Positions 11,000 to 24,984 of a DNA stretch of 64,000 nucleotides are shown one piece after another (position 1 is the stretch's first letter; every line of letters begins with the position of its first letter). A program made the position numbers and the translations under genes. The stretch lies in the NCBI RefSeq assembly GCF_004210375.1, contig NC_134830.1, positions 45,823,094-45,887,093 on the forward strand. The letters are read 5' to 3'. The notes below the pieces were generated by a model. The model searched no databases, was not told where the DNA came from, and saw nothing but the letters and a program-made list of their open reading frames with translations. Origin of the DNA: Tachypleus tridentatus (taxonomy: Eukaryota; Arthropoda; Merostomata; Xiphosura; Limulidae).

Positions 11000-12570
11000 C
11001 CTAAGTCATGACAACAAATATGGTCTGTATTATTTCACGTGCAATTTTAAGCATCTCGAAACCTGTCTGGTGTTTATAAATTATTGGTATCACAGACTGG
11101 GTTTTATTTGTTTATACTTTGCCGACTATGGTAACTAATACTCTGCCCTTCCACAATCATTGTACCGGGTATTTATGACTCGTAACAAAATGAATTTCAA
11201 TTATACGTCATAAATCTGTCTATAAAATCAAACTAGATGTAGTAGTCTGAATAGTTAATTTAATATTTGCCATAAATGTATAATTTATATGACATATTCC
11301 GTATGTTTGTGCAAGGTGTAGGTGTAAGCCATGTTATCATAAAACAAACATAAAGTAGCAATATCAACACAAAAAATAATCTCACAAAGTATGTAATCCG
11401 AAAAAAGCATCGATAGATTTACATAAAACTCCAGTACTGAAAGGAACAAAATGATTGGCGCGCAACGAAGCGTGTTTGGCAACTATTACGCCATAGTTGT
11501 AAAACGTGAGGGAAACAGCCGAACGATCGAGAGGAACTTGAGTTCGAGGACCCGCATATTTTGTTTCATTTTTTACTCAAAAACTAAAGTGTTTAAAAAT
11601 ATGGCAATCACGCAGGAATTATACGTAATCAAAGTACAGTTTCTAAGGTAATTATTAAATTTGTTGAAAATTCACCTTTAATAACAAACAGCCCCAATCA
11701 TTCTCTATCTTCGATTATTGTGCTGTCATCTACAGGGGAGTTGTAAGAAGTATTGTTTTATCTGGTGGTAGAGATCTGTATTTCTTTCTGGGCTTTTTTC
11801 ATCGTGTGTCGTTAATATTTCTATACTTGGTATCATTCCATTTTAGTGTATCTGTTATCTTTGTTTGGATTCTTTATATTGGCTTCTTAATACTTGTTAA
11901 TATGGTATTGACTTCAGGTGGCGTCTTTGGAAAGGCTTCTGACAAGGGAGAATATGAATGTTTGTAATTTTCTTTCTGCTTATTCTTGGTGTTTTTCTGA
12001 ACTATTTCCTTCTATGTACTATGCGTAAGGTATTTGTTTTAAAGGAAAGTCGCGGTGGTGAGTTTTAAATCCTTATTTATTACTATCTTCCGTATTACAA
12101 ACATTGTAGACGCAATGTGTTCAATTGTTAAAATACAGTAACCTATGGTAGAGGTATCTATCAGCATTTGTAAAGTCCCGAGATATATGATGCGTATCTT
12201 ATTGACCCTCACGTCTAGGAATGATAGTCACAACCTCATTGTATTTCTATTCTGTACTGCGTGGCTATGTTAAAAATGTATCGTCAACACACCTGAACAA
12301 AATTTTTAGGTTCTAGAATGACGTATGTGATCTTTGATATTTCCATGTACAGTATAGTAAGTTACAGCTCATAGCCAAGCCATCATGTAGAAAGTAGGTT
12401 GTAGTGGTACAGAAAATTGAAGTTCTGTTATTGTGGATACTGTCTGCTGGTTGTGTTCCTTAATGGTTCTATCACTTTTAAGTTGCTGGCAGAGTATCTG
12501 TAATAAATTAGTCAATCTTTGTATCTTGGAAGTAATCATGGTTGTTTTTATAACATGTATAAAGCATACA
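11000..12570. other. Possible intron of the P2X7-like gene; nothing else seen
   Basis: Follows the donor at 10995. Contains short ORFs (for example 11451-11651) with no family resemblance. Confidence 0.4.
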
Positions 12571-12579
12571 CAGTTCTTA

Positions 12580-12950
12580 ACACGTTAATAAGGATATTCT
12601 ACCCATTAATAGGAATGTTTTATTTATTTATGATCATGTTATACCTATTGATAAGGATGTCTTACCTGCTTATGAGGATGTTTTACCTAGTAATAATGAT
12701 GTTGCAACTATTAATATGATGTTATATCTGTTAGTAAGGATGTTGTAACTGTTGATAAAAATGTTTTACCTGTTGATAAGGGTGTTGTATATATTGATAA
12801 GGATGCTGCAATTATAGTTATGTTTTACCTGTTAATAAGGATGTTTTACCTGTTGATAGGGATGTTTTACTTGTTAATTAGGATGTTTCAACTACTAATA
12901 AGGGTGTTTTATCTGTTAATGAAGTTTTATATGTTAAAGATGATAACTTC
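12580..12950. repeat. Degenerate 21-bp tandem array
   Basis: About 17 imperfect units of GTTAATAAGGATGTTTTACC plus one base. Because the unit is a multiple of three, a short plus-strand ORF crosses part of it; I do not regard that as a gene. Confidence 0.85.
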
Positions 12951-15320
12951 ATCTACAAGTTAACTAGCTAGGAGGTGGCGTGGTGAGTTAAGGGATAAAG
13001 AGATTAGTCTTATTTATAATTTCTAGGTAGACCATTTTGGTAGACCATATGTACGGTTAGTTGTTTGTTAATTCCTGTCCCAAATTCTTATTGATGTTTC
13101 TCGAAGAGTTGGTTAATCGTTTTTTTTTGGGTTTTTTTTTTCAATGTTTTAAATTTGACTGTTCTGTACTGGTCATCTTCAACTGGCGTCGTCTATTAGA
13201 GTGTGACTTCATTCAGTTAGGCTTTGGCATCGTGGGGTAATTTAAACTTCAGATTTTTTTGTAATAACAATTTACTGTCTAAACTGTCAGAGGAAGGTAA
13301 AATGGTTATTTATTTTAGACAACTTTCAATTAAGTGATGATACCACAGCAGATGCACGAGGATCAGCAGCAAGCAATGATGATAGAGTTATATTAACTGC
13401 CAATCATATCCTTGCGAAGTTTTTAATCCTGACAGAAGAGAATGAGATCAGAACCTGCCATGTATCATGATGATGCTCTAAGAAACAGAGCAGTAATTAA
13501 TTGAATATTGATTAAAATAACTTATATTAAAGCCTGCTCCAAGTGGATATAGTGTATGATCCATATCCAAGTGCAGATGTACCATAGTAAGTTTATTGAA
13601 ATTGATAAAGTTTTAAAAGTATGTATTTGTTGATGCTCGTGAGATTTGTGTTTTAACAGACTGGTAAAACAATCATACATCAAAAATAAGACTATGATCA
13701 GACAATAGAGAAATTAAACTTTAGCTTTGAAAACTGGGTTTGGCTTGCATTTACATCATTGAATAAATTAATTTCTATCTATATGATCTTTATTCTAACA
13801 GCTCAATCGATGAAAATGCAGCCTGAAGAAAGAATGTAAGGTATAAAAGTATGTTGAATTTGTTTATAAGCTAAAGTCATCCATCATTGATGAACCTTTC
13901 ATGCACTGGTTGGATCAATAATTAGAAATATAAGAAACTGACAAATTAGCAATTAGCAAGAGTACTTTATCTAACCAACAAGTGATGAAAAAGATGCTGT
14001 AAATACTGTTCATGATAATTCATAGGTGTATATATTAATTGTGAAACACTTGTATTATTCATGACGTCAGGCACAACACTAATGTCGGTCTTCGAGTTGA
14101 TATGGCTAAAGCTGAACCAATCAAAAGATTGTGTGGAGGTTGGAGCTCAATATATAACATAGCTGCTCTATTTAAACTCAGAAGAGAGTAGTGTGAGACT
14201 TACATTCGAACCTACTGACTAGTTTCATTGTAAAATATCATTAGAATATTTTGTATCAACCATTCAATTACAATAATTAATGTAGTTGATGTTATTATAG
14301 CATTAACAGATGGCGTGATTGGTAAGGATCACTAGTAGTTCTAAGAGATCTATACGCTGAATGGTAGAATTTAGTAGTGAATATTTGCAGAAACTACATG
14401 TTGCATTTAAATACAGGACTTTACCATCAGTTGCAAGATGAGAGAACACTTAAATAGCATAAAGAGTAGTGGAAAACTCTTTATCTTACAGGATTTAGTT
14501 TGAGTATTTTTAATGTGCTGATAAAAGCGGTTTTCCGATCCAAAAGTTGTGTAACTATTAACTAGCATATCTACAGCTATAATAATGAATGTATTTTACT
14601 GACATGCACTCTACCTCCCCTATAACAGCCTAAGTGTACATTGGTATGTCGCACAGTTGACAGTATGGATAAAGATCTAGACTACATTACTTGCAGTGAA
14701 AGGGCCCAATTCAACAGGGTTTCACTTGTGATAACGTACGTTTTTGTGATACTGATCAAGTGGGGTTTAATCACTTTATAGCTGGCAATGCAGTACTAGA
14801 GAACTTAACTGTGAGTTAATAGCTGCCCAAGAATAACTTCCATATAGTTGCCACATGCTAGTCAGCAGATGCCTGTATTTACGATATTGTTATTTGTATG
14901 ATAATATACAAGCATGTTTACACTTATAATGCATAAGAATATATAGAGAGTACGATTTTCAGGCAATAAAGAAGAATAACCAGAATACAAATGATACAAA
15001 TAATACCCTAGGAGTTAGGTAATGGTGTTTTGCTAGTAAGATAAAAATTGGTGTGAAGCTCAGGCTACAACAAGGGAAAAAACGTTATCTATACTGTTTT
15101 CAGAAATAGTGCTGTACATTTGAAATGTTCATAGATCTGCCCTTTAATGAAAAGAAAACATATATTAATTGATTAATTCATTTCAAAAAAAAACACAGTG
15201 TACCTGTTCTTTTTAATGTTTCTGAAAATGATATACTTTATTTACTAAAACTTAAAAACCCGGTAATATTTCTTAATGGTCACTTTTTGTACAATTTATA
15301 TTTGAAATATAATTTTTTTC
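12951..15320. other. No gene seen
   Basis: AT-rich. Includes a perfect CRE palindrome TGACGTCA at 14062-14069 with no gene model attached. Confidence 0.5.
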
Positions 15321-15324
15321 TCTT

Positions 15325-15566
15325 TTAAATTTCACGCAAAGCTACACTAGCCTTCCCTAATTTAGCAGTGTAAGACTAGAGGGAAGGCAGCTAGTCATCA
15401 CCACCCAGCGTCAACTCTTGGGCTACTCTTTTGTCAACGCTAGTGGGATTGACATTATAACACTCCCACGGCTGAAAGGGCGAGCATGTTTGGTATGACG
15501 GGGATTCGACCCCGCGACCCTCAGATTACGAGTGAAGTGTTTTAACCACCTGAACCACGTGGCAAG
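15325..15566 (-). repeat. tRNA-Thr-like SINE
   Basis: Minus strand, with a short internal deletion near the tail and a diverged head. Confidence 0.9.
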
Positions 15567-15644
15567 ATGTGAATAAACTGTACAAATCTTAACTTTGTTT
15601 GAGTTATAGTTAATTCATAACAGGGTCAAATTAATATTAATTGC

Positions 15645-15914
15645 TTGTTTTTGAATTTCGCACAAAGCTACTCGAGAGCTATCTGTGCTAGCCGTCCCTA
15701 ATTTAGCAGTGTCAGACTAGAGGGAAGGCAGCTAGTCATCACCACCCACCGCCAACTCTTGGGGTACTCTTTTACCAACGAATAGTGGGATTGACCGTCA
15801 CTTATAACGCCCCCACGGCTGAAAGGGCGAGTATGTTTCGCGCGAAAGGGATGCGAACTCGCAACCCTCAGATTACGACTCGCACGCCTTAGCACGCTTG
15901 GCCATGCCGGGCCC
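15645..15914 (-). repeat. tRNA-Thr-like SINE, full length
   Basis: Minus strand; 80 bp from the previous copy in the same orientation. Confidence 0.95.
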
Positions 15915-16044
15915 AAATTAATATTAATGGTAGACTTCAGCTATTTCACCTCTTAGATCAAAAACAGTGGTCGGTGTTTGTGAAACCACTGTCTAAGTTT
16001 CGGGTACTGATAAATGGATGCCATCTTAACAACTGTGTATATGT

Positions 16045-16168
16045 ATGTGTATTTTTCTTATAGCAAAGCCACATCTAGCTATCTGCTGAGCCCACCGAGG
16101 GGAATCGAACCCCTAATTTTAGCTTTGTAAATCCGTAGACTTACCCCTGTATTAGCGGGGGGGGGCAT
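16045..16168 (-). repeat. tRNA-Val-like SINE, family B
   Basis: Minus strand, intact B box; ends in GTATTAGCGGGGGGGG. Confidence 0.9.
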
Positions 16169-16169
16169 A

Positions 16170-17060
16170 TATAACAACTGAAACTATTTTACAGTAATCA
16201 AATACTAGTGTAAAATACCACATGCATATAATCAGGTAGCCTGTCTTGTTGCTAATCAGTGGACTAACAAGGAACCTGCCAATGGAAAAATGTGTAAATC
16301 CTCAATAATGCCTAATTTCTACGGGTGCGTTTCAAATGTTAATTAAACTAGTTTTTAGCATTACGCAGTGTGTCCACAATGACAGATGAGGGAGCCATGA
16401 AGTTTCATAAAAATCAATCTAGTTGATTTTTAAAAAGTTCCCTGCCTCAGTCCTTATTATGAAGCCAGTGTACTCAACCTGTGTTAGCCTAGACATTTAA
16501 ATATTTAACTTATGGATAATACCACATCTTTCTCAGTATGACTGCATTGTTCCTTTTACTTACTTTTCTGTTATACCTACAAATAAACAGTTATCCTAGA
16601 GATAAAGTAAGTTTTCCCAACAAAACAGAACTTTAGATTCACAATTTCATGTTCAGCGACTGGAAGTGTTGTGTGGCTGATAAGCGAAGGAAAAAAGAAA
16701 CAAAATAAAATGATGTATTTTTAGGTTTCATTAAATACGTTTCTTGTTCAAAGCTATATTGTTGTTAAGTCATTTTGAACAAAACGAAAAATTAAAATTA
16801 GTCCTATCTTTTGTATTAGTTTCGAAACTTAAGACATGATTTAAACTATGCAAATGTAGAGGGTGGTGCTCTGTGTTCAAGATGTTCCAAAAAATTAGCA
16901 CTGCGTATTTATCTAACTTTTGTTTGTTTTCTTATGTTCTGTTGCAAAATATTTCTGTAGACGAATAAGTTTATCAGCTAGTTACGACATTTAACCCGAC
17001 ATTGCTGACTATATTTCTAAACTAACTTCACCCGGCTTATTATATCCTGACTTTGCTAAG
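16170..17060. other. No gene seen
   Basis: Nothing recognisable before the 42-bp array. Confidence 0.5.
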
Positions 17061-17066
17061 AGTATT

Positions 17067-17402
17067 AATGTCGTGGTCAGTTTATTTATCATAATACTTG
17101 AACTCATTAATGTCGTGGTCAGTTTATTTATCCGAATACTTGAACTCATTAATGTCGTGGTCAGTTTATTTATCATAATACTTGAACTTATTAATGTCGT
17201 GGTCAGTTTATTTATCATAATACTTGAACTCATTAATGTCGTGGTCAGTTTATTTATCCGAATACTTGAATTCATTAATGTCGTGGTCAGTTTATTTATC
17301 ATAATACTTGAACTTATTAATGTCGTGGTCAGTTTATTTATCCGAATACTTGAACTCATTAATGTCGTGGTCAGTTTATTTATCATAATACTTAAACTTA
17401 CT
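17067..17402. repeat. 42-bp tandem array, 8 copies
   Basis: Units containing TGTCGTGGTCAGTTTATTTA. Two unit types alternate (ATCATAATACTT and ATCCGAATACTT). The period is divisible by three and stop-free, so long ORFs appear on both strands as 14-residue peptide repeats. Confidence 0.97.
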
Positions 17403-17917
17403 GTGTGGTAAATTACTCCAGCTATTCTCACACATAGGAAGATAAATTTTTATTATCGGATAAGAACTAAAATGATTTTGTTGGAGTTTTCATCATGTCA
17501 GATAAACTGTTAAACTAAGTTGGTATCAATGAAATAATAGTGGTATAAGAAAATATTGTAGCTATGAAACCTTTCAAAAAGTCACCTACCATATCAACCA
17601 AAATTGTGGAGCTCTGATTTTCTTTATTCATATGAGTATTATAAATTACTACGCATCACACTTATCACATCATCAGTTAATGAGACCATTACTCAATCCG
17701 CAATTAGTGTAGTTGCCTTGATTAAAAACCACAAATGTAGGGAAGCAGAGAAATGTGTCACACACCTCTAAGTGAGGGGCGCCACATTATAGACTCCAAT
17801 AATTCTTTCTAAGACTAATAAAATCGAGAAATAAGAAGAAAAACTAGTTTATTATTCTTAGGCCCAGAAAGACTTGTAGATCACCTCAGCAACTGTTATA
17901 GCTATGACTTACAAAAC

Positions 17918-18150
17918 TTTCAGTACTACTAATAGTGTTGTACACTTCTTTCTTTCAGTACTACTAATAGTGTTGTACACTTCTTTCTTTCAGTACTACT
18001 AATAGTGTTGTACACTTCTTTCTTTCAGTACTACTAATAGTGTTGTACACTTCTTTCTTTCAGTACTACTAATAGTGTTGTACACTTCTTTCTAATAGTG
18101 TTGTACACTTCTTTCTTTCAGTACTACTAATAGTGTTGTACACTTCTTTC
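17918..18150. repeat. 35-bp tandem array, about 6.7 copies
   Basis: Units of CAGTACTACTAATAGTGTTG followed by TACACTTCTTTCTTT, nearly identical. One unit near 18095 is shortened. High identity suggests recent expansion. Confidence 0.97.
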
Positions 18151-19740
18151 AAAAAAGGAAATTGCTGGAGATGTTGCGAAACTGGAACTAATTCAACAAA
18201 ACAAACAGTTTGAGACGACTTAAAGAACCATTATATGGAATGTTAATGGAAAAACTGAAAATTGTGTGATCATCTTATATAGTTCAGTTATTATCTATCT
18301 TTCAACAGAAGGTATAGATAGTAATATCTTGCCATTGTCAAAATTTGTAATTATATTTACATGTGTACTGTGTGCTGTTAAAGTTAAGAGCATCAGATAT
18401 GATATCTAAATTATGTCTCATGTTAAAAATTAAAACGTATATATGTTTTATCAATATTTAAATCGAAGTGTAGGGCTAAAAGGTACGTATATATATATAT
18501 ATATGTATAATGATAGAAGTGTGATGGTGGTATGAGGCTAAAAGATATTTGTGTGAGTTGATGAAAGAAAGTTAGTTAAAAATGCATAGATATACTCATA
18601 ACTTCACAATGAACTCAACTTAAAAGTGTGTGTATAACTTGCAAAAGTTTTAAGCTATGAAGTGTATATACATATTGCAATAAATATCCAAAGAGTTTAG
18701 TTTAAAATTTGTATACGTTACGAGGCTACAGTTTTAGAATTTGATATCAGAAGTAATTATGGAGACAGTAAGTAAAACGAATATACAATGCGAAAATTTT
18801 GGTATTACTCCTCACTCTGTTGTATGAAAAATGATATTCACCAGTACAGTTTACTTTGTGATTGTTTGTAATCCAAATAACCAGACAGTGCCAGAGCAGC
18901 ATAATCTAATAACAGTGCACACAATCATACTATCACCAGCAGTAATTCGGTGAATGCGCACATACTTCCAAGAGACTGAGGCAAAGAGGACAGTTTGAAG
19001 CAAAATCTAATATTTTAGTAGGAACTTCATGGTAACTCTTAAGAAGATAAAATAGTTTTGTTGATAATAGATGAAGACAAAGTAGAAAGTGCAGTCTAAG
19101 AAAATGCAATCGAGTAGAGATTTTTTCTCCCATTAATATAGCTGTACGTACAGCGGGAAATGTTACCTCCAAAAGAGTAAGATACAGGTTAGCAAAAAGT
19201 GACCTCAGTAGATGTCTAGCTGCTCACAAACCACTGTTTACGAGATGCAATTAAACAGACACCAGACTTCAAACGATGTGGTGAGCAAATCTTGACGGAG
19301 GTGTTATTTACAGGTAAATCCAAATCAAAATTGTTCAGCCAAAAAATTCAATGACAGGTTGTTTGAGGGCAAAGAGGAGAACAATATTATTGTTCAATTT
19401 ACATCTGCCGATATAAAATGCATAAGACTAACTTCTACAAACACTCAGGATGAGTTTATGGTTCTACCTTAAAATATACAAATCCAGTCATGCATATATC
19501 TTAAAATGCATAAATGTAAAACTTTGCTTTGATTTTTCAAGTATAAAATAATAACAATTATGGCGACTAAATGTGTGTGTATATATATAATTAGAGGTAA
19601 TATTAATACTGAAGAGCTAAGTAAAATAAAATAAAACAAAATCAAAATTAAAAACAACAGATCCAAACCTCTAACTAATGTTAGTTTGTTTTAATAAAAA
19701 ACAAATCGAAACAAAAATAAAAAAAACGCTGCATCAATTG
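18151..19740. other. No gene seen
   Basis: Contains short TA runs (18488-18504 and near 19575). The minus-strand ORF at 18933-19172 shows no family features. Confidence 0.5.
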
Positions 19741-19746
19741 AAAATT

Positions 19747-20018
19747 GTTTGTTTTTGAATTTCATGCAAAGCTACACGAGGACTACCTGCACTGGCCGTC
19801 CTTAACTTAGCAGCGTAAGACTACAGGAAAGGCAACTAGTCATCACCATCCACCGCCAACTCTTGTGATACTCTTTTACCAACGAATAATGGAACTGGCC
19901 ATCAAATTATAACGCCCACACGGCTGAAAGGACGAGCATGTTTGGTGTGACGGGGATTCAAACCCACGACTCTCAGATTACGAGTCAAGCGCCCTAACCA
20001 CCAGGCCATGCCGGGCCC
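19747..20018 (-). repeat. tRNA-Thr-like SINE, full length
   Basis: Minus strand; head ends CATGCCGGGCCCC. Confidence 0.95.
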
Positions 20019-21925
20019 CATCAATTGAAAAAGATCCCGGGGTACAAACTATAATGTGAGATATAAAATGTACCATGGGTTTTGAAGGTGACTATGGAAG
20101 TAAGACCCACATTGCGATATTTATTTTCGTTTGAAATACACAATAACTGCTTAAACGCCCGATGCCAGTCATAAAGTAAACCAGATTATTTTACTTTAAA
20201 TAAAATTGCTTCCTTTATACCAAGTTTCTTTTTGTAATATTGTGTATAGACATTAGGCTGACCATTCGATTATATGTATAAGTATATATGATACATATAT
20301 ACCCGTTAAATCGTTCATTTAAATGTTATATGTTATTCTCTGTTAAATGGTTCATTTTCATTGTTATATATTATTATCTGTTTAAAGAAAGTTATTTTCT
20401 GTGTTATAAATATATATTCTGTTTATTTTGTCTTTGCATTTATTATAAACTTCTTATCCGTGTATATTGTATTTATCTTTAAATTTTGATCACACATTAA
20501 TAAATATTACTGCATACTTTTGTGTGAGTGTCGTGACATTTGATGTTGTTCAGGTATGAAGTTATGATTTTAGTTTAGTTCACAATTTAAATTTCGATAT
20601 ACTATTTAATCTAATAAAAAGGTAAAAAGTGAGAATTATGATGTGTTGTTATCTCCTAAGCTAAATTATTCTCTAATATGCTATATAAATGCATTTTTAT
20701 TAATATAATTTATTAAAGTTTTAGTACAGGCTTCTGTACTATCTTAGTTACATGTTATAAACCGTTATGATGTGTCCAATCTTAATTCCGCTAATTTTAC
20801 CCGTAGGTTACGTCATACACGTTTTTAGGCTTAACCAAAACTTGTATAATTTTCAAGCCTTGCTGACTTAATAATTCGTTGAGATGGTTTTAGTGATTAC
20901 ATACAAATGGCGCTAGCCTGATGCTAAGGGGTGATGTGGCATTACTGGATGTTTTAGTAAACTTAGAATTAAAATATTGTTAAACATAAAGCTAGTTCTT
21001 GCACAGAAGTTGCCTAATTTTTGCTATATTTACCTTGGTGGTTTTTGTGTAATGTTCTACCACCCATTAGATGATGGCCTAACGTATAGAGAAGTTTATC
21101 TTCATCACTATTGTAAAAGTTTTGTCACATTAACTTAACCAAGAAAACTGAAAAAATCTTCTTTACTCAAGAAAGAAAGAATAATATAGAATAAACAGAA
21201 ATTCAGCCCGTTCATTCATTCTAAGAATAACTTATGATAAACACTTATTCTCTTTCCCAGCTGGTTTTTCTAATGCAATTATCAAATACTGAAGTAGTGG
21301 AAATCAAGAAAGGTGTTCTTAGATATAATATTGGATAAGAAGTCTTTATACACTGGAAAATTTATTTAATAAAGGGTTCTAAACCCAGGGTTTATTGAAT
21401 CACGAAAAAAAGGGCTGTTGAATTCGCAAATAGTAGACGGCACTGCACTCTGATTCAGTAAAAAAAAAGAAAAGAAAAATATTAGGGTTCAGAACTAACT
21501 TCCAATACACCTGTTGGTTTAAATGTTTCGAGTATAACTTGAAAGAAAACAAAGAACCACCTTGTACAGTTCACTTATAAACCTGATGTTACACTAATTA
21601 GTGTATACACTGTGACTTGAACATGGATATTACTGTAAAGTGTCCATAAAAACCTGAAATCTAATATATTCCAAATAACCACCAAAGAAGTTATTAGGTA
21701 CATCACAACTCTCTTTGCTGTGATGTAAGCTATGAACACTGATTTTTCCTTTTCATGAAAACTTCCAAGCCTATGCCCACATTTTAAACAACCAAACATA
21801 CTCTTCGCTATCACCAAGGAAACCGTGTAAACTAGATCCTCCAAAGGAGCTATATAAACTAGCAACAGTTTCAACTAACATATCTCTTTGCTGCCTGTAG
21901 TCATGCCCTTCCCTTGTATATTATC
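20019..21925. other. No gene seen
   Basis: AT-rich. It may include the 3' flank of the Tc1 relic, but no terminal repeat was identified. Confidence 0.5.
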
Positions 21926-21929
21926 GTAT

Positions 21930-22925
21930 GTACCATGTTGAAAACTCAACTCTTTCACAAAATTACGAGAAAATTATTACAGAAATTATTACTCTTATAA
22001 CCTTTGTCAGGTGGCGTTCCATGCTTTTGATGAAGTTACTGATACGTTTCACCGTGATTTTATCCCAATTTGCAACTATAAAGCGCTGCAACTCAGCAAC
22101 AGTAACTGGTTTAAGGTCATGGTTAGCAATTTTCCGGCTCAGTTCTGCCCAAAAGTTCTAAATGGGATTACAATTTGGAGACTTTGGTCATGGCAAACTT
22201 GTAATATCACTGGTCGAAATATTATTGTACAATACGCTCACTGTTAGCAATGGTATTGTCATTTTTGAACACAAAGTTGTTGCCAAACCTTGCCCTAGCA
22301 TATGGCAGAAATATCGTCTCTATATGATGCTTATAGGAAGAGACATTGATGTTTCCCTGGAGGATACGAATAGTAGTTTTTCACCTTGAATGATAGCTGC
22401 TCAAACATTTACTGCGCTACCTCCTATGGAAAAACAGTATTTTCTCATCTACTTTCTAGACAAACGAACATATACGAGTCCTACCATCAGTTCCAATAAG
22501 CAAGAAATAAGATTCATCTTCAAAGAGTACGAGTCACCAGTGTCCTAACTGTAAATTGGCAATCTCTTTTGCCTAAGTAACATTCTGTTTAATATTGGTT
22601 TGTAAAATAGTTTTATTTGGTCAGTCATGTATTACCACTGTGTATCCAGAGTGAATGTATTAATGCCATTTCTGTCGTAAGGTGTTGCAAGACTTTTTCG
22701 ACCTTGATGTGTTAACCTGATCAAAATATGATCATTTAAGGCAGCAGGTTTTCGATGTCTACCAGTAGACATTCCTTGGAAAACGTTTCCTGTAGTCTGA
22801 TGATGTTTCAGGGTTCTTGATACAGTACACTGGGGTACCCTACTATTCTGACAATGAATGTTTTCTTCATACCATTTCTGGACAGTCGAATAATTTGATG
22901 TCCAGTAACTTCTGGCACTTGACAA
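21930..22925 (-). pseudogene. Tc1-type transposase pseudogene
   Basis: The minus strand encodes Tc1/mariner transposase pieces in order. A helix-turn-helix region has CTVSRTLKHHQTTG and GRHRKPAALNDHILIRL (22925 down to about 22680). VLFEDESYF holds the first catalytic Asp (about 22530). FKNDNT holds the second Asp (about 22270). PKSPNCNPI is followed by TAG exactly where the third catalytic acidic residue (E of NPIE) belongs, then NFWAELSRKI and a C-terminal tail to about 21930. Another TGA replaces a conserved Trp just before this motif, and frame changes occur between segments. No terminal inverted repeats were identified. Confidence 0.8.
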
Positions 22926-22929
22926 GGCA

Positions 22930-24750
22930 TGACTTTACACCAAGTACAGATAAAGCGTTTCGTAAAAAATAATACAAAAAGCATACCCTCTTATACAAAA
23001 CAGGTTTAAATGTCTGTTTTGTCGAAAAAATGCTCAAAACAACTTACACAGACCAGAATAATGACTCGTACACGTTTGTCTGACCATACGCTACCTTCTG
23101 TGTTACTACTCTGGCATTTACTCAATAATTACTTCTTGGATGTAGACAATAACATCAATATAGCACAGTAAACAGTCATTTTGGCCAAGACTATATGTAT
23201 TGTATTTAACATCATCATAAAATATAGATGCTATAGTTATCTTTCGTGTGATATCTTTTGAACATCCTCTAAGGAATTTTACACAAAAGCTCCTAAAGTA
23301 AACATTTCTTTTGTCTTTTAACCCTCACAACCATCTACTGTTATAATCTTATTACCATCACAGGTAGTGATGAAATTCATTGAATCTCAGATATAGTTAT
23401 TTAAAAGTTGGTATTTTTCTATAGGTCAATCTTTCAAGCAGATAAACTGGCACAGTATTGATTCTATTTCCAGTATCGTATCATAGTTAGATAAGTACTC
23501 GCAACCTATTTCTTATCAACATTCAGGCTTAAAACACAAAAACAATGGTCTCACTACGTGTGGTTCACAACTCTGGTCTACATCTGAATCAAGGTCAGCT
23601 AATTTATCAGTAATATACTGTTTTAGTTTATCAACATTGTTTTAGATATTTTCATAAGATACATTACTGTAATGGTTCCATATCAAATCACACGGTATTG
23701 TCATGCAGCCAAAACAACTTGCAGAACACACTGTGTGTTATTGACATAAGTGATAATTTAGCCATATTTCACTTTCTGTGACTCGGATCGTGGTAATCCA
23801 AACTATCACGTATTTTAAGTGAATATTCTCTACTGGATCCTTACCTCACATATTAAATTTCAAAATAATCCATTACGAAATTCACGAGATTAAAAATTTT
23901 TAATTTTTATTGAATTTCTTTTTTTTTTTTTTCGAATGTACGGAAAATGTATTTGATAGAAAAACCCCTTCATATTTGGCGCACTGATAGATCTTTACAA
24001 CCTACAATCAGTATAACTTGGACTAAATATAACCAAATATACAAAGTTATTCAACATAAATCGCCCATTTTTGACCAAAATGTTTAGCACATCTGCGCAA
24101 AATGTCGCCTAAACTAACGGTCTGATAAAAGACGACTGATTTAGAGCAGCAAAATTATAGGGTGAAAGCACGTGTATATTGGTTAAACCAAACAAACTAA
24201 ATTAGCAATTTCCAGCTCAAACTTTCAAAAGAATCATTCGCGTAGATGGTTATTATTCATTGTCAACTTTTAAATACAAATTAGCTAAATTTTATTAAAT
24301 TCTCCTAATTGCAGATCGTTTAGCGTCACGTGATATTTGCTTAAGCAATTAGTATAAATAATGACGCTTGATACGTTGCATCGAGTGCATAAAGGTGATG
24401 ACAAAAAACTGTTAATCTAAATTTCATGGCGTTAGTATAAAAGAAGTTATCAACACTTACTTAGAAATGAAAACCTACCACCATATATTTTAATGAATCT
24501 GTTTGGTTCTGTAAGATATAGATCTGTTCCGATTAACAGAGTTGTGATCCTAGGGCTAATGTTGGTTACTCTTGAGTATCCATTTCTTACTTTCTGTGGT
24601 TTGTTGGTTGTATTGACAAAAAAGTCATAGTGGCTAATCAAAAACACCTTAGGTGTGAGAAAAAAGTGTGGCAAAAAAAAAGGATTGAGTGTATGACAGT
24701 TTTAAGTCGAACTTCCAATCCTTTTTACTGGCCACATACCCCCTCCCGTT
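22930..24750. other. No gene seen
   Basis: 5' flank of the Tc1 relic, then AT-rich DNA with a T-run at about 23918-23932. Confidence 0.5.
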
Positions 24751-24756
24751 ATGTTA

Positions 24757-24984
24757 TGAACTTTGCATAAAGCTACACGAGGGCTATCTGCACTAGATAT
24801 CCTTTATGTAGCAGTGAAAAGCTAGATGGAAGGCAGCTAGTCATCAACATTCAACACATACTCTTGAACTACTCTTTTACCAATGAATAGTGGGATTTAT
24901 CGTCACATATAATGCCACCACGGCTAAAAGGGCGAGTATGTTTGGTGGGACGGGGATTCGAACCCGTGACTCACAGATTGCGTC
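24757..24984 (-). repeat. tRNA-Thr-like SINE, head truncated
   Basis: Body and B-box region present; the outer tRNA head is missing after 24984. Confidence 0.9.

Noticed and set aside
17009-17431. Genes on both strands of the 42-bp array
   Set aside because: Both ORFs are pure tandem repeat whose period is a multiple of three; no start context, domain or composition supports a gene.
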